Of a DNA stretch of 8,969 nucleotides, positions 1-5,975 are shown one piece after another. Positions within the stretch are counted from its first letter, which is position 1. Each line of letters opens with the position of its first letter. A program made the position numbers and the translations under genes. Origin of the DNA: Treponema sp. (GTDB taxonomy: Bacteria; Spirochaetota; Spirochaetia; Treponematales; Breznakiellaceae); the NCBI GenBank assembly GCA_031255615.1, contig JAIRSD010000117.1:1-8969 (forward strand), in the 5' to 3' direction. The notes under the pieces were generated by a model. It searched no databases, had not been told where the DNA came from, and saw only the letters and a list, made by a program, of their open reading frames with translations.

Positions 1-534
1 CGGAAGAAATTTACCACGAAGGCGAGGAAGGCGCACGAAGACCGGGGACTGGAAGCGCATATCCATTCCTTCGTGTTCCTGGCGAGCCGTAGTTCGCCTT
101 GGTGCGCCTTCGTGGTTAACATTCTTGTTCCCGATTCTTTCGCTTATCCGGTGATTGAGTGTAATCAAGGTACTAGTAGGCTGCTTGGCTTAAAAAATCA
201 GATATGCGGATGGAAGAAATTTACCACGAAGGCGAGGAAGGCGCACGAAGACCGGGAACTGGAAGCGCGTATCCATTCCTTCGTGTACCTTGGTGCGCCT
301 TAGTGGTTAACATTCCTGTTCCCGGTTCCTTCACTTATCCGGTGATTGAGTATAATCAAGGTACTAGTAGGCTGCTTGGCTTAAAAAATCAGATATGCGG
401 ATGAAAGAAATTTACCACGAAGACCGGGGATTGGATGTCCTTTTTCATTCCTTCGTGTTCCTGGCGAGCCGTAGTTCGCCTTGGTGGTTAACATTCCTGT
501 TCCCGGTTCTTTCGCTTATCCGGCAAGGTACTAG
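1..534. repeat. Three-unit degenerate tandem repeat array, no gene
   Basis: Three direct units follow one another: 1-210, 211-401 and 402-534. Each starts with GGAAGAAATTTACCACGAAG or a close variant and ends near CAAGGTACTAG. Unit 2 lacks about 19 bases present in unit 1 (near 78-96). Unit 3 lacks about 18 bases near its start, about 10 in the middle and 14 before its end, so it is the most decayed. Open frames across the array are repeats of one another and have no ribosome binding site, so I call no gene. The left window edge falls within or at the start of unit 1, so the array may extend further left. Confidence 0.9.
11..120. repeat. Long imperfect inverted repeat inside repeat unit 1
   Basis: The left arm TTACCACGAAGGCG (11-24) is complementary to CGCCTTCGTGGTTAA (105-119) with one bulged base. 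An inner arm CACGAAG (34-40) pairs with CTTCGTG (69-75). The unit could therefore fold into a nested hairpin as RNA or single-stranded DNA. The equivalent arms exist in unit 2 (221 onward and about 292-310) and, shortened, in unit 3. The architecture resembles palindromic intergenic elements such as REP- or MITE-like repeats; there are no transposase remnants, so the class is not settled. Confidence 0.75.
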
Positions 535-1559
535 AAACTGGTTTTAAGCCGTTCCGCGAAGCCGGTGATTTCGTCGAATTTAAGTTCCGAACCGTCGTCC
601 AGGATAACTTTGCCGGAGAAGCTGCCGCAGATCTGGCGGCGGATCATGGAAAAGAAGATCATTCCTGTCCGTTCCACCCGTTCCTGGTTGGGGGTAAAGC
701 TCATTTCCAGCCGTCCGTCGTTGCTGGTGAAACGCCAGGGAAGAAGCCATGCGGCGGGGTTGATATGAAAACTTACCTGATCCAGTTTGTGGAGTTTCCC
801 GTCCACGAAAAAGGCGTTTTCCGTCCCCGCCGCGGAATCCGAGGAACCGTAGCCGACGCTGAAACTGATCTGCCGCCCTCCCTGGGCTCCGCAGGCGGCG
901 GCCCAAAAGCGCACCTCCGACCGGGGCCGCACCCCCCGGTTCCAGTCGAAGATGCCCCAGGCGTTGCCCCGGGTAAAAATCAGCTCGGAGCTGCCGAACT
1001 GGACGACCCCCTCCACGATGTACCAGGGGGAGCGGCGGGAATAGCGGAAGGAATTTTTCTCCCGCCGCCAGGGCAGGTTGGTGACCAGGGATTCCGGGGA
1101 GGGGGGCGTAAAGAGCACCAGTTCCCCCCGCAGGCTGCGGTGGTGGCCGAAGCGGGGCAAATCGGCCCGAAGGATCCGGATCCCCCCTTCCATGACGACG
1201 AAGTCCAGCCTTGTCTTGCCCTGGATCAGCTTTATCGAACCCGCGGCGCTGTTTTCGGGGAGGTAATAGCCCCCCAGAGGAAAGGGCCGCAAATGGATGT
1301 AGGTCGAACGTTTTTTGTCCTTCAGGGAAACCACCGATACGCCCAGGTAGCCCTGGTAGCCGTCATCCCGAATTTCCATGGAGACAAGATGGGTGGGGGA
1401 AAACACGATGTAACGGTCCGATTCGGTGATGCGCCGCCGGGGGGCCCAGAGCAGCCCCGGATCGTAGGTAAAACAGGGAGACCGGGACCAGCCGAAATTT
1501 CCGGGATGCCCCTCCTCGTTGACAATGGGAACCGGATCGGTTACTTCAATTTGCGGCAT
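531..1559 (-). CDS. DUF2804 domain-containing protein
   Basis: A 342-residue protein with no signal peptide or membrane segment, recognised as the DUF2804 family from its whole-length pattern. The N-terminus has the family-like form (EVTDPVPIVNEEG, residues 5-17, then GW at 23-24). There are long aromatic and beta-rich stretches, the block WGIFDWNRGV (201-210), and near the end PWRFTSNDGRLEMSF (274-288), CGSFSGKVILDDG (311-323) and ITGFAE (331-336). No biochemical function is established that I know of; the fold is probably an all-beta, lipocalin-like or carbohydrate-related barrel, which is inference. The ATG at 1557-1559 fits the family N-terminus but has no Shine-Dalgarno; a -10-like box lies only 9 bases upstream, suggesting a nearly leaderless mRNA. 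The gene is divergent from murD. The stop codon (531-533) lies inside the last copy of the tandem repeat, and the last residues LKTSF do not look like the family tail I remember (about ..GFAE..W), so the C-terminus may have been rewritten by the repeat. Confidence 0.85.
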   Translation of the reverse strand: MPQIEVTDPVPIVNEEGHPGNFGWSRSPCFTYDPGLLWAPRRRITESDRYIVFSPTHLVSMEIRDDGYQGYLGVSVVSLKDKKRSTYIHLRPFPLGGYYLPENSAAGSIKLIQGKTRLDFVVMEGGIRILRADLPRFGHHRSLRGELVLFTPPSPESLVTNLPWRREKNSFRYSRRSPWYIVEGVVQFGSSELIFTRGNAWGIFDWNRGVRPRSEVRFWAAACGAQGGRQISFSVGYGSSDSAAGTENAFFVDGKLHKLDQVSFHINPAAWLLPWRFTSNDGRLEMSFTPNQERVERTGMIFFSMIRRQICGSFSGKVILDDGSELKFDEITGFAERLKTSF

Positions 1560-1568
1560 AGCTTTACT

Positions 1569-1596
1569 ATACTACGGACTGACCCCCAGGGGGCAA
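1569..1596 (-). promoter_or_regulatory. Candidate promoter of the DUF2804 gene
   Basis: On the minus strand TTGCCC (1591-1596) is followed after 16 bases by TAGTAT (1569-1574). Each hexamer matches four of six positions of the sigma-70-type consensus. The start codon follows 9 bases after the -10 box, so the transcript leader would be only a few bases long. The same bases read on the plus strand contain TATACT (1568-1573), which could serve murD, but no good plus-strand -35 box is visible. Confidence 0.4.
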
Positions 1597-1608
1597 GGAG
1601 AAGGAGTG
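1595..1608 (+). promoter_or_regulatory. murD ribosome binding site and GTG start
   Basis: AAGGAG (1595-1600) lies five bases before GTG (1606-1608). This decides the murD start. The upstream in-frame ATG at 1519 lies inside the divergent gene, has no such site, and would add 29 residues unlike MurD. Confidence 0.8.
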
Positions 1609-3090
1609 GCGGAAGATTTTTCGGGCCGGCGGGTGCTGGTTATGGGGCTGGGACTCCACGGCGGGGGGCTTGAAAGCGCCAAATACCTTGCCCGCCGGGG
1701 GGCGGAGCTGACCGTAACGGATCTCCGGGACGAAAAGGCCCTGGCCCCGTCCATTGAACAACTGGAGTCCTTTTTGCGGGAACAGTCCGCTTCCCCGGCG
1801 GCCGTCCGCTATGTGCTGGGCCGGCACGAAACCGCCGATTTCGCGCAGGCCGACCTGGTGATAAAAAACCCCGGCGTCAGTCCCGGCTCCCCCTATCTAA
1901 GGGCGGCCCGCCGGATCGAGACCGATATTTCCCTTTTCCTTGCCGTCTCCCCGGCCCGGCTCTGGGCGGTTACCGGGTCCAAGGGCAAGTCCAGCACCGC
2001 CTCCGCCCTCCACTGGGTCCTTGACCGGGCCAGGGACTTCTCCGGCGCAGGCGCTCCGTCCGGCAGGGCCTGGCTGGGGGGAAACATCACCCGCTCGCCG
2101 TTGAGTTTTCTGGATCAGGTAAGGGCGGAGGACGACGTGGTGCTGGAACTTTCCAGTTGGCAGCTCGCGGACCTCCGGGGCCGGCTGCGGGGCGGTCCGG
2201 GCTCCCCTCCGCTGTTGAAGCCCCGCTGCGCGGTGATCACCGCCATCATGCCGGATCATCTGGACCGCTATGCCGGCATGGAGGACTATGTGGCGGACAA
2301 ACGGGTCGTCTACCAGGGCCAGGACCGGGGGGACGCCCTTATCGCGGGGAGGGATTCCTGGGGCAGGAGTTTCCGGGCGGAAGGCCGGGGCCGGCCGCTG
2401 AGCTGGGGGGAAGGGCGGCCGGAACCGGGGGAAAGCGGCGGCTGGCTTGAGGGGCCGGAGGGGGCCGGCCTGGCCCGATTCTACGAGGGCCCCGCGGCGG
2501 CCTCCCCCGGAGAGATCATCGAGGCGGTCCCCCCGGAGGTTCTGGTCCCAGGCCGCCACCAAAAACAGAACCTCCTGGCCGCGGCCCTGGCTTTGCTGGA
2601 CCTGGGGATTCCGGCGGAACTTGTCCGGGAAGGGCTGGGTTCCTTTCCCGGCATCGAACACCGGCTGGAATTTTTTCATCAGGCCGGGGGGCTGCGGTTC
2701 TACAACGACACCGCCGCCACCGTTCCCCAGGCCGCCCTGGCCGCGGTGGAAGCCTTTGAGGGCCGGGGGCGGGTGCTCCTGGCCGCCGGGGGCAGCGACA
2801 AGGGGCTGGACCTGGGGCCCCTGGCGGAGGCGGCGGAGAAGGCCGCGGCGGTGGTGCTCCTGGCAGGTACGGCGAGCGAGAGGCTTAGGGCCCTGCTCCG
2901 GGACCGGGGCCTTTCCTTCCAGGGCCCCTTCGATTCGCCGGATTCCGCCGTGGAGGCCCTGCTGAAACAGGCCCGGCCCGGAGACGTCGTCGTCCTGTCG
3001 CCGGGCTGCGCCAGTTTCGGCATGTTCCTGAACGAATTCGACCGGGGGGCCAAATGGAAGGAAGCGGTTCGCCGCCTGGCCCGGGGATGA
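1606..3090 (+). CDS. murD: UDP-N-acetylmuramoylalanine--D-glutamate ligase (MurD)
   Basis: Cytoplasmic Mur ligase that adds D-glutamate to UDP-MurNAc-L-Ala using ATP in peptidoglycan precursor synthesis. The protein has 494 residues from the GTG start. Visible in order: N-terminal Rossmann domain with VLVMGLGLHGGG (10-21); NPGVSPGS (88-95); P-loop TGSKGKSST (123-131); GGN (158-160); ELSSWQL (181-187); PDHLDRY (216-222) followed by K232 at the position of the carbamylated lysine; HR (352-353); NDTAAT (367-372); GGSDKG (395-400); and the C-terminal SPGCASFG (465-472). It is longer than the roughly 440-residue E. coli enzyme, mainly through a Gly/Glu/Pro-rich stretch around 250-310 in the central-to-C-terminal linker region. 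The usual NDSKATN is NDTAATV here, losing a lysine; the GGD-GK lysine is kept as K399. Its stop overlaps the epmA start (ATGA), implying translational coupling. Identification as MurD rather than MurC/E/F rests on the ELSS, DHLDRY and C-terminal motifs. Confidence 0.95.
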   Translation: MAEDFSGRRVLVMGLGLHGGGLESAKYLARRGAELTVTDLRDEKALAPSIEQLESFLREQSASPAAVRYVLGRHETADFAQADLVIKNPGVSPGSPYLRAARRIETDISLFLAVSPARLWAVTGSKGKSSTASALHWVLDRARDFSGAGAPSGRAWLGGNITRSPLSFLDQVRAEDDVVLELSSWQLADLRGRLRGGPGSPPLLKPRCAVITAIMPDHLDRYAGMEDYVADKRVVYQGQDRGDALIAGRDSWGRSFRAEGRGRPLSWGEGRPEPGESGGWLEGPEGAGLARFYEGPAAASPGEIIEAVPPEVLVPGRHQKQNLLAAALALLDLGIPAELVREGLGSFPGIEHRLEFFHQAGGLRFYNDTAATVPQAALAAVEAFEGRGRVLLAAGGSDKGLDLGPLAEAAEKAAAVVLLAGTASERLRALLRDRGLSFQGPFDSPDSAVEALLKQARPGDVVVLSPGCASFGMFLNEFDRGAKWKEAVRRLARG

Positions 3091-4187
3091 CCGGGAATAT
3101 GGACCTCGCCTTACTGCGCCTCCGTTCCGCCGTGTTCCGGGGGATCCGCGATTTTTTTGACAGCCGGGGCTACCTGGAAGTGGACACCCCCCTCCTTGCG
3201 GCTGACCTTATCCCCGAATCCTGCCTGGAAGTTTTTGAGACCCGCCTGCTGCCCCCCCGGGGAAGCAGGAAGAAGGTGGAGGATCTTTACCTTATTCCCT
3301 CCCCGGAGCTATGGATGAAGCGGCTCATCGCCGGGCTCTGGCGGGGCGGATCCCTGGGGGGCGGCCTTTCCGGGGAAACGGAGGAGGGAGAGAAAAAAGG
3401 GGGGGCTCCGGCGGGGATCTACCAGATCTGCCATTGTTTCCGCAACGGCGAATCCCGGGGCCGGATCCACAGCCCGGAGTTCAGCATGCTGGAGTACTAC
3501 AGCCTGGACGCGGACTACCGGGACTCCGCCGCGTTGACGGAAGCGCTCTTTGCCCGGCTTCTCCCCCTGGCCCTTGGGGAGAGGGCGCGGGACAGCCTCC
3601 GGCCCCCCTTTGAAAGAATCGCCATGGGAGATGCCTTTAGCCGCTGGGCGGGCTTCGACCTGTACAAGGCCGCGGCCCTTCCCGGAGGCCTGGAAAGGGA
3701 GGCCCGGCGGCTGGGCCTGGACCCGGCCCCCGGTCTTGATAGGGGGACCCTCTACGACCTTATCTTTGTCGATAAGGTGGAACCGGAACTCCCCAGGGAC
3801 CGCCCCCTGATTCTTACCGATTACCCCGCCTTTGTGCCCTGCCTGGCAAAGAAAAACCCCGGCGGGGAGACGGTGGAACGCTGGGAACTCTACAGCCGGG
3901 GCATAGAACTGGCCAACTGTTACAGCGAGGAGACCGGCGCCCGGGAGGTTCGGGAATTTTTCGCGGGCGAAGAAGCGGCCAAGAAAAGATCCGCCCTGGT
4001 CCCCCACCGGGTAGACCGGGATTACTGGAAAATATTCCTGCCCGAATCGGGGCCCCGGGGCGGCGGCCGGTCCTTCCCCCCCTGCTCCGGCACGGCCCTG
4101 GGGCTGGACCGGCTCATCATGATTCTGGCGGGCCGCTCCTCCATAGACGAGGCGCTGCCCTTTCCCTTGGGCGCGGAGGAGGGATAA
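3087..4187 (+). CDS. epmA: EpmA-like EF-P lysine ligase (class II LysRS paralogue)
   Basis: A 366-residue protein made only of the class II lysyl-tRNA synthetase catalytic core, without the N-terminal OB-fold anticodon-binding domain of true LysRS. EpmA (GenX/PoxA/YjeA) activates (R)-beta-lysine or lysine with ATP and attaches it to a conserved lysine of elongation factor P. Motif 1 is GYLEVDTPLL (28-37); SPELWMKRL (72-80) matches E. coli SPEYHMKRL; motif 2 runs from CFRNGESRGRIHSPEF (117-132) through MLEYY; GIELANCYSEE (272-282) matches the ELANG-F-EL block; motif 3 is SGTALGLDRLIMIL (334-347). An insertion of about 22 Gly/Glu-rich residues (87-108) separates MKRLIAGL from IYQICHCFRN. I chose ATG 3087, which overlaps the murD stop by four bases; ATG 3099 is an alternative four codons later, and the in-frame ATG at 3054 lies inside murD. 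The aminomutase EpmB and EF-P are not in this window, so the substrate (plain or beta-lysine) is open. Confidence 0.88.
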   Translation: MTGNMDLALLRLRSAVFRGIRDFFDSRGYLEVDTPLLAADLIPESCLEVFETRLLPPRGSRKKVEDLYLIPSPELWMKRLIAGLWRGGSLGGGLSGETEEGEKKGGAPAGIYQICHCFRNGESRGRIHSPEFSMLEYYSLDADYRDSAALTEALFARLLPLALGERARDSLRPPFERIAMGDAFSRWAGFDLYKAAALPGGLEREARRLGLDPAPGLDRGTLYDLIFVDKVEPELPRDRPLILTDYPAFVPCLAKKNPGGETVERWELYSRGIELANCYSEETGAREVREFFAGEEAAKKRSALVPHRVDRDYWKIFLPESGPRGGGRSFPPCSGTALGLDRLIMILAGRSSIDEALPFPLGAEEG

Positions 4188-4208
4188 GGGCCCCGCCGCA
4201 GATTCCCC

Positions 4209-4227
4209 GCAAAACCGGCGGTTTTGC
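4209..4227 (+). terminator. Possible terminator hairpin after epmA
   Basis: GCAAAACC (4209-4216), loop GGC, GGTTTTGC (4220-4227) form a perfect 8-bp stem 22 bases after the epmA stop. The following bases (TTATCC) give only a weak T-tract, so termination here would be partial; the hairpin at 4397-4415 is the better terminator. Confidence 0.4.
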
Positions 4228-4396
4228 TTATCCGGGCCGGGGCTGTGAAGCGGGGGGCCGCGAATCTGCCGGCATATATGCCGACTCGGCATGCCCCGCG
4301 ATCCATGCCGTTCCCGCCTACAGCCCGGAAACGGCGGGGAACAGCGAAAGCGAAAGCCGGTACGGCTTTCGCCCGCGCAAGGGATAGAAGCGGAAT

Positions 4397-4415
4397 AAAA
4401 ACCCGCAGGGTTTTT
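4397..4415. terminator. Bidirectional intrinsic terminator between epmA and citrate synthase
   Basis: AAAAACCC, loop GCA, GGGTTTTT makes a perfect 8-bp stem bordered by A5 on one side and T5 on the other, followed by GTT on the plus strand and ATT on the minus strand. It therefore works in both directions and sits between two convergent genes. It is also hairpin B of the dispersed repeat, so the repeat may have supplied the terminator. Confidence 0.65.
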
Positions 4416-4434
4416 GTTAGAGCGGATAGCCCGG

Positions 4435-4467
4435 TTTTTGCGGCCCGCCGCAGGCGGGCCGCAAAAA
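4435..4467. repeat. Perfect 15-bp hairpin (hairpin C of copy 1)
   Basis: TTTTTGCGGCCCGCC (4435-4449) is exactly complementary to GGCGGGCCGCAAAAA (4453-4467) across the loop GCA. The order is T5, GC stem, A5 on both strands, the reverse of an intrinsic terminator, so despite its strength it should not terminate by a 3' U-tract. Confidence 0.85.
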
Positions 4468-4576
4468 TGCGCCCAATATGCACTGGATATGCGGCATGTT
4501 ATACGCCGGGCTTTGTTCCCTGTCCCGAGCTTCCCGCGCCTTCGCGGTCAATTCCGTACCATGCCGGTCTTTGAGG

Positions 4577-5926
4577 CTAAGAAAGCTGTTGGCGCCGGTC
4601 CATGGGGATGTACTCCAGCCGGGGCTGGACGCATTTGTAGGCGGGCCGGATGATCCGGCCTCCGGTAACGATTTCCTCCAGCCGGTGGGCGCACCAGCCC
4701 GCCACCCGGCTTACGGCGAACAGGGAGGTGTAGAGTTCCGTGGGGATTCCCAGCATTTTGTATACGAAGCCGGAGTAAAAATCCACATTGCTGCAAATAT
4801 CCTTGTCCGAGCCCTTGACCTCCCTAAAAACCTGGGGGACGAGCCGCTCAATGAGCCGGTAGAGGTTGTACTCCGCCGCAAGGCCTTTTTCCTCCGCCAG
4901 CAAGGCGGCCTTGTCCCGCAGCAGAATCGTCCGGGGATCGCTCCTGGTATACACCGCGTGGCCCTGGCCGTAGATAAGGCCGGAGCCGTCGTAGGCCTCC
5001 CCCCGGAGAATCGCCGCCAGGTAGGCGGCCAGCCGTTCCTCGTTGTCCCAGGGGGACACGTTTTTCTTGATGTCCTCCATCATCCCCATGACCTTGGCGT
5101 TGGCCCCCCCGTGCCTTGCCCCCTTGAGGGACTCGATTCCCGCGCTGATGGCCGAATAGGTGTCCGTATCGACGGAGGAAAGCAGGTGGACCGCGAAGGT
5201 GGAGTTGTTGCCCCCCCCGTGTTCCGCGTGGAGCACCAGGGCAAGGTCCAGAATCTCCGCCTCCAGGCGGGAATACTTCTGATCGGGGCGAATCAGGGAA
5301 AGCAGGGTCTCCGCGGTGGATCGGGAAGATTCCGGCAGGTGGATAACCAGACTTTCGTGATCAAAGTAATGCTTCTTCGCCATGTAGGCGTAGGCCACAA
5401 TCGTCGGCAAACGGCCGATAAGTTCCAGACACTGCCGCAGCACGTTCTCCGGGGAGCTGTCCTCCGGGTCCTTATCGTAGGAGTAAAGGGCCAGGACCGA
5501 CCGGGCGAGTTCGTTCATGATATTCCGGGAGGGGAGCTTCATGATGGAATCTTCGACGAAGCGTTTGGGCAAGGCCCGGTTCGCCCCCAGGAGGGAGGAA
5601 AAATCATCCAGGGACTGGGCGTCCGGGAGCTGTCCAAAGAGGAGCAGATAAACCACCTCTTCAAAACCAAAACGCCCTTCCGCCGCGGTGTGCCGCACCA
5701 GCGCCTCCACATCGTAGCCCCGGTAGTAAAGTTTCCCCTCCTGGGGGATCTTTTCCCCCTCATCCAAGATGTACCCGTGGACATCGCCAATCCGGGTAAG
5801 CCCCACCAGGACTCCGGTACCATCGACATTACGGAGCCCCCGCTTGACGTTGTACCGGTCATAAAGGTTCACGTCAATGTAGTCGTTACCCGTAATGCTC
5901 GTTAAGTATTCTTCCGGCTTTTTCAT
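4577..5926 (-). CDS. gltA: Citrate synthase (anaerobe-type)
   Basis: Condenses acetyl-CoA with oxaloacetate to citrate in the cytoplasm; in fermentative anaerobes it usually feeds a partial TCA branch to 2-oxoglutarate and glutamate. The 449-residue protein is full length. The catalytic triad is visible: His236 in LHAEHGGGNN (232-241), His272 in GARHGGAN (269-276) and Asp382 in NVDFYSG (380-386). Oxaloacetate-binding residues lie in GQGHAVYTRSDPR (320-332). The AEHGGGNNSTF signature and the N-terminus resemble the clostridial/treponemal class rather than the E. coli enzyme; a 2-methylcitrate synthase activity cannot be excluded. I start at ATG 5926 (MKKPEEYL); the frame stays open to 6034, but those extra 36 codons cross the promoter-like AT-rich segment and have no ribosome binding site. 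There is no Shine-Dalgarno within 16 bases of the ATG either. The acyl-CoA synthetase gene ends 183 bases upstream on the same strand. Confidence 0.94.
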   Translation of the reverse strand: MKKPEEYLTSITGNDYIDVNLYDRYNVKRGLRNVDGTGVLVGLTRIGDVHGYILDEGEKIPQEGKLYYRGYDVEALVRHTAAEGRFGFEEVVYLLLFGQLPDAQSLDDFSSLLGANRALPKRFVEDSIMKLPSRNIMNELARSVLALYSYDKDPEDSSPENVLRQCLELIGRLPTIVAYAYMAKKHYFDHESLVIHLPESSRSTAETLLSLIRPDQKYSRLEAEILDLALVLHAEHGGGNNSTFAVHLLSSVDTDTYSAISAGIESLKGARHGGANAKVMGMMEDIKKNVSPWDNEERLAAYLAAILRGEAYDGSGLIYGQGHAVYTRSDPRTILLRDKAALLAEEKGLAAEYNLYRLIERLVPQVFREVKGSDKDICSNVDFYSGFVYKMLGIPTELYTSLFAVSRVAGWCAHRLEEIVTGGRIIRPAYKCVQPRLEYIPMDRRQQLS

Positions 5927-5937
5927 AATTATACAGA

Positions 5938-5966
5938 ATTGTACCTCAATTTGTATTTTTATACAA
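5938..5966 (-). promoter_or_regulatory. Citrate synthase promoter
   Basis: On the minus strand TTGTAT (5961-5966), a 17-base spacer and TACAAT (5938-5943, five of six consensus bases) precede the start codon by 11 bases. A second -10-like TATAAT (5928-5933) lies only one base before the ATG. Use of the first would give a leader of about four to six bases, meaning a nearly leaderless mRNA. The segment is strongly AT-rich against GC-rich flanks. Confidence 0.55.
5951..5966. promoter_or_regulatory. Palindromic operator-like site at the citrate synthase promoter
   Basis: TTGTATTTTTATACAA is an inverted repeat with perfect 6-base arms around four T bases and covers the -35 box. A related half GTAC/GTAT lies next to it (5932-5944). 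The position suggests repressor binding; the factor is unknown. It does not match the FNR consensus spacing. Confidence 0.4.
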
Positions 5967-5975
5967 TACCGCGCT

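Larger units (their letters stand above)
4350..4495 (+). repeat. Dispersed three-hairpin intergenic repeat, copy 1
   Basis: The element consists of conserved linkers between three hairpins. Hairpin A: GCGAAAGCCG (4350-4359), loop GTA, CGGCTTTCGC (4363-4372). Linker GCGCAAGGGATAG (4375-4387). Hairpin B: AAAAACCC (4397-4404), loop GCA, GGGTTTTT (4408-4415). Linker CGGATAGCCCGGT (4423-4435). Hairpin C: 15-bp stem 4435-4449 with 4453-4467, loop GCA. Tail ATGCGCCCAA (4467-4476) to GATATGCGGC (4486-4495). The same linkers, in the same order, occur on the opposite strand at 8655-8745 around different stem sequences at positions A and B. No coding capacity or transposase is visible. It could be a REP-like element or a structured RNA; I cannot tell which. 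Confidence 0.8.
4188..4576. other. Convergent intergenic region rich in hairpins, no gene
   Basis: These 389 bases separate the converging epmA and citrate synthase genes. I see no credible gene: the open frames have no ribosome binding site and read through palindromes. Contents from left to right are: GCAGATTC (4198-4205) complementary to GAATCTGC (4262-4269), enclosing a hairpin at 4209-4227; a 14-base perfect palindrome CGGCATATATGCCG (4270-4283); a bulged stem, GTTCCCGCC (4310-4318) with GGCGGGGAAC (4333-4342); then the three-hairpin element at 4350-4495. Bases 4496-4576 show nothing strong. Confidence 0.8.

Noticed and set aside
73..404. Two similar small open frames in the tandem array as a duplicated gene
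   Set aside because: The similarity comes from the DNA repeat; the two frames start at different points of the unit, and the copies carry 18-19 base deletions that are not all in frame.
1..534. CRISPR array
   Set aside because: Units are about 130-210 bases with no short repeat/unique spacer alternation, and no cas gene is present.
1519..1605. Upstream ATG start for murD
   Set aside because: It lies inside the divergent DUF2804 gene and adds residues unlike MurD; GTG 1606 has an AAGGAG at good spacing.
3087..4187. Lysyl-tRNA synthetase (lysS)
   Set aside because: The anticodon-binding OB domain is missing and the length (366 residues) and motifs fit EpmA.
4500..4576. Relic of the left-end tandem repeat (GACCGCGAAGGCGCGGG on the minus strand)
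   Set aside because: Only short pieces resemble ACCACGAAGGCG; too little to claim homology.
4478..5905. Long plus-strand open frame (475 codons) opposite citrate synthase
   Set aside because: It is antisense to a clear full-length enzyme, matches no family I recognise, and long antisense frames are expected in GC-rich DNA.
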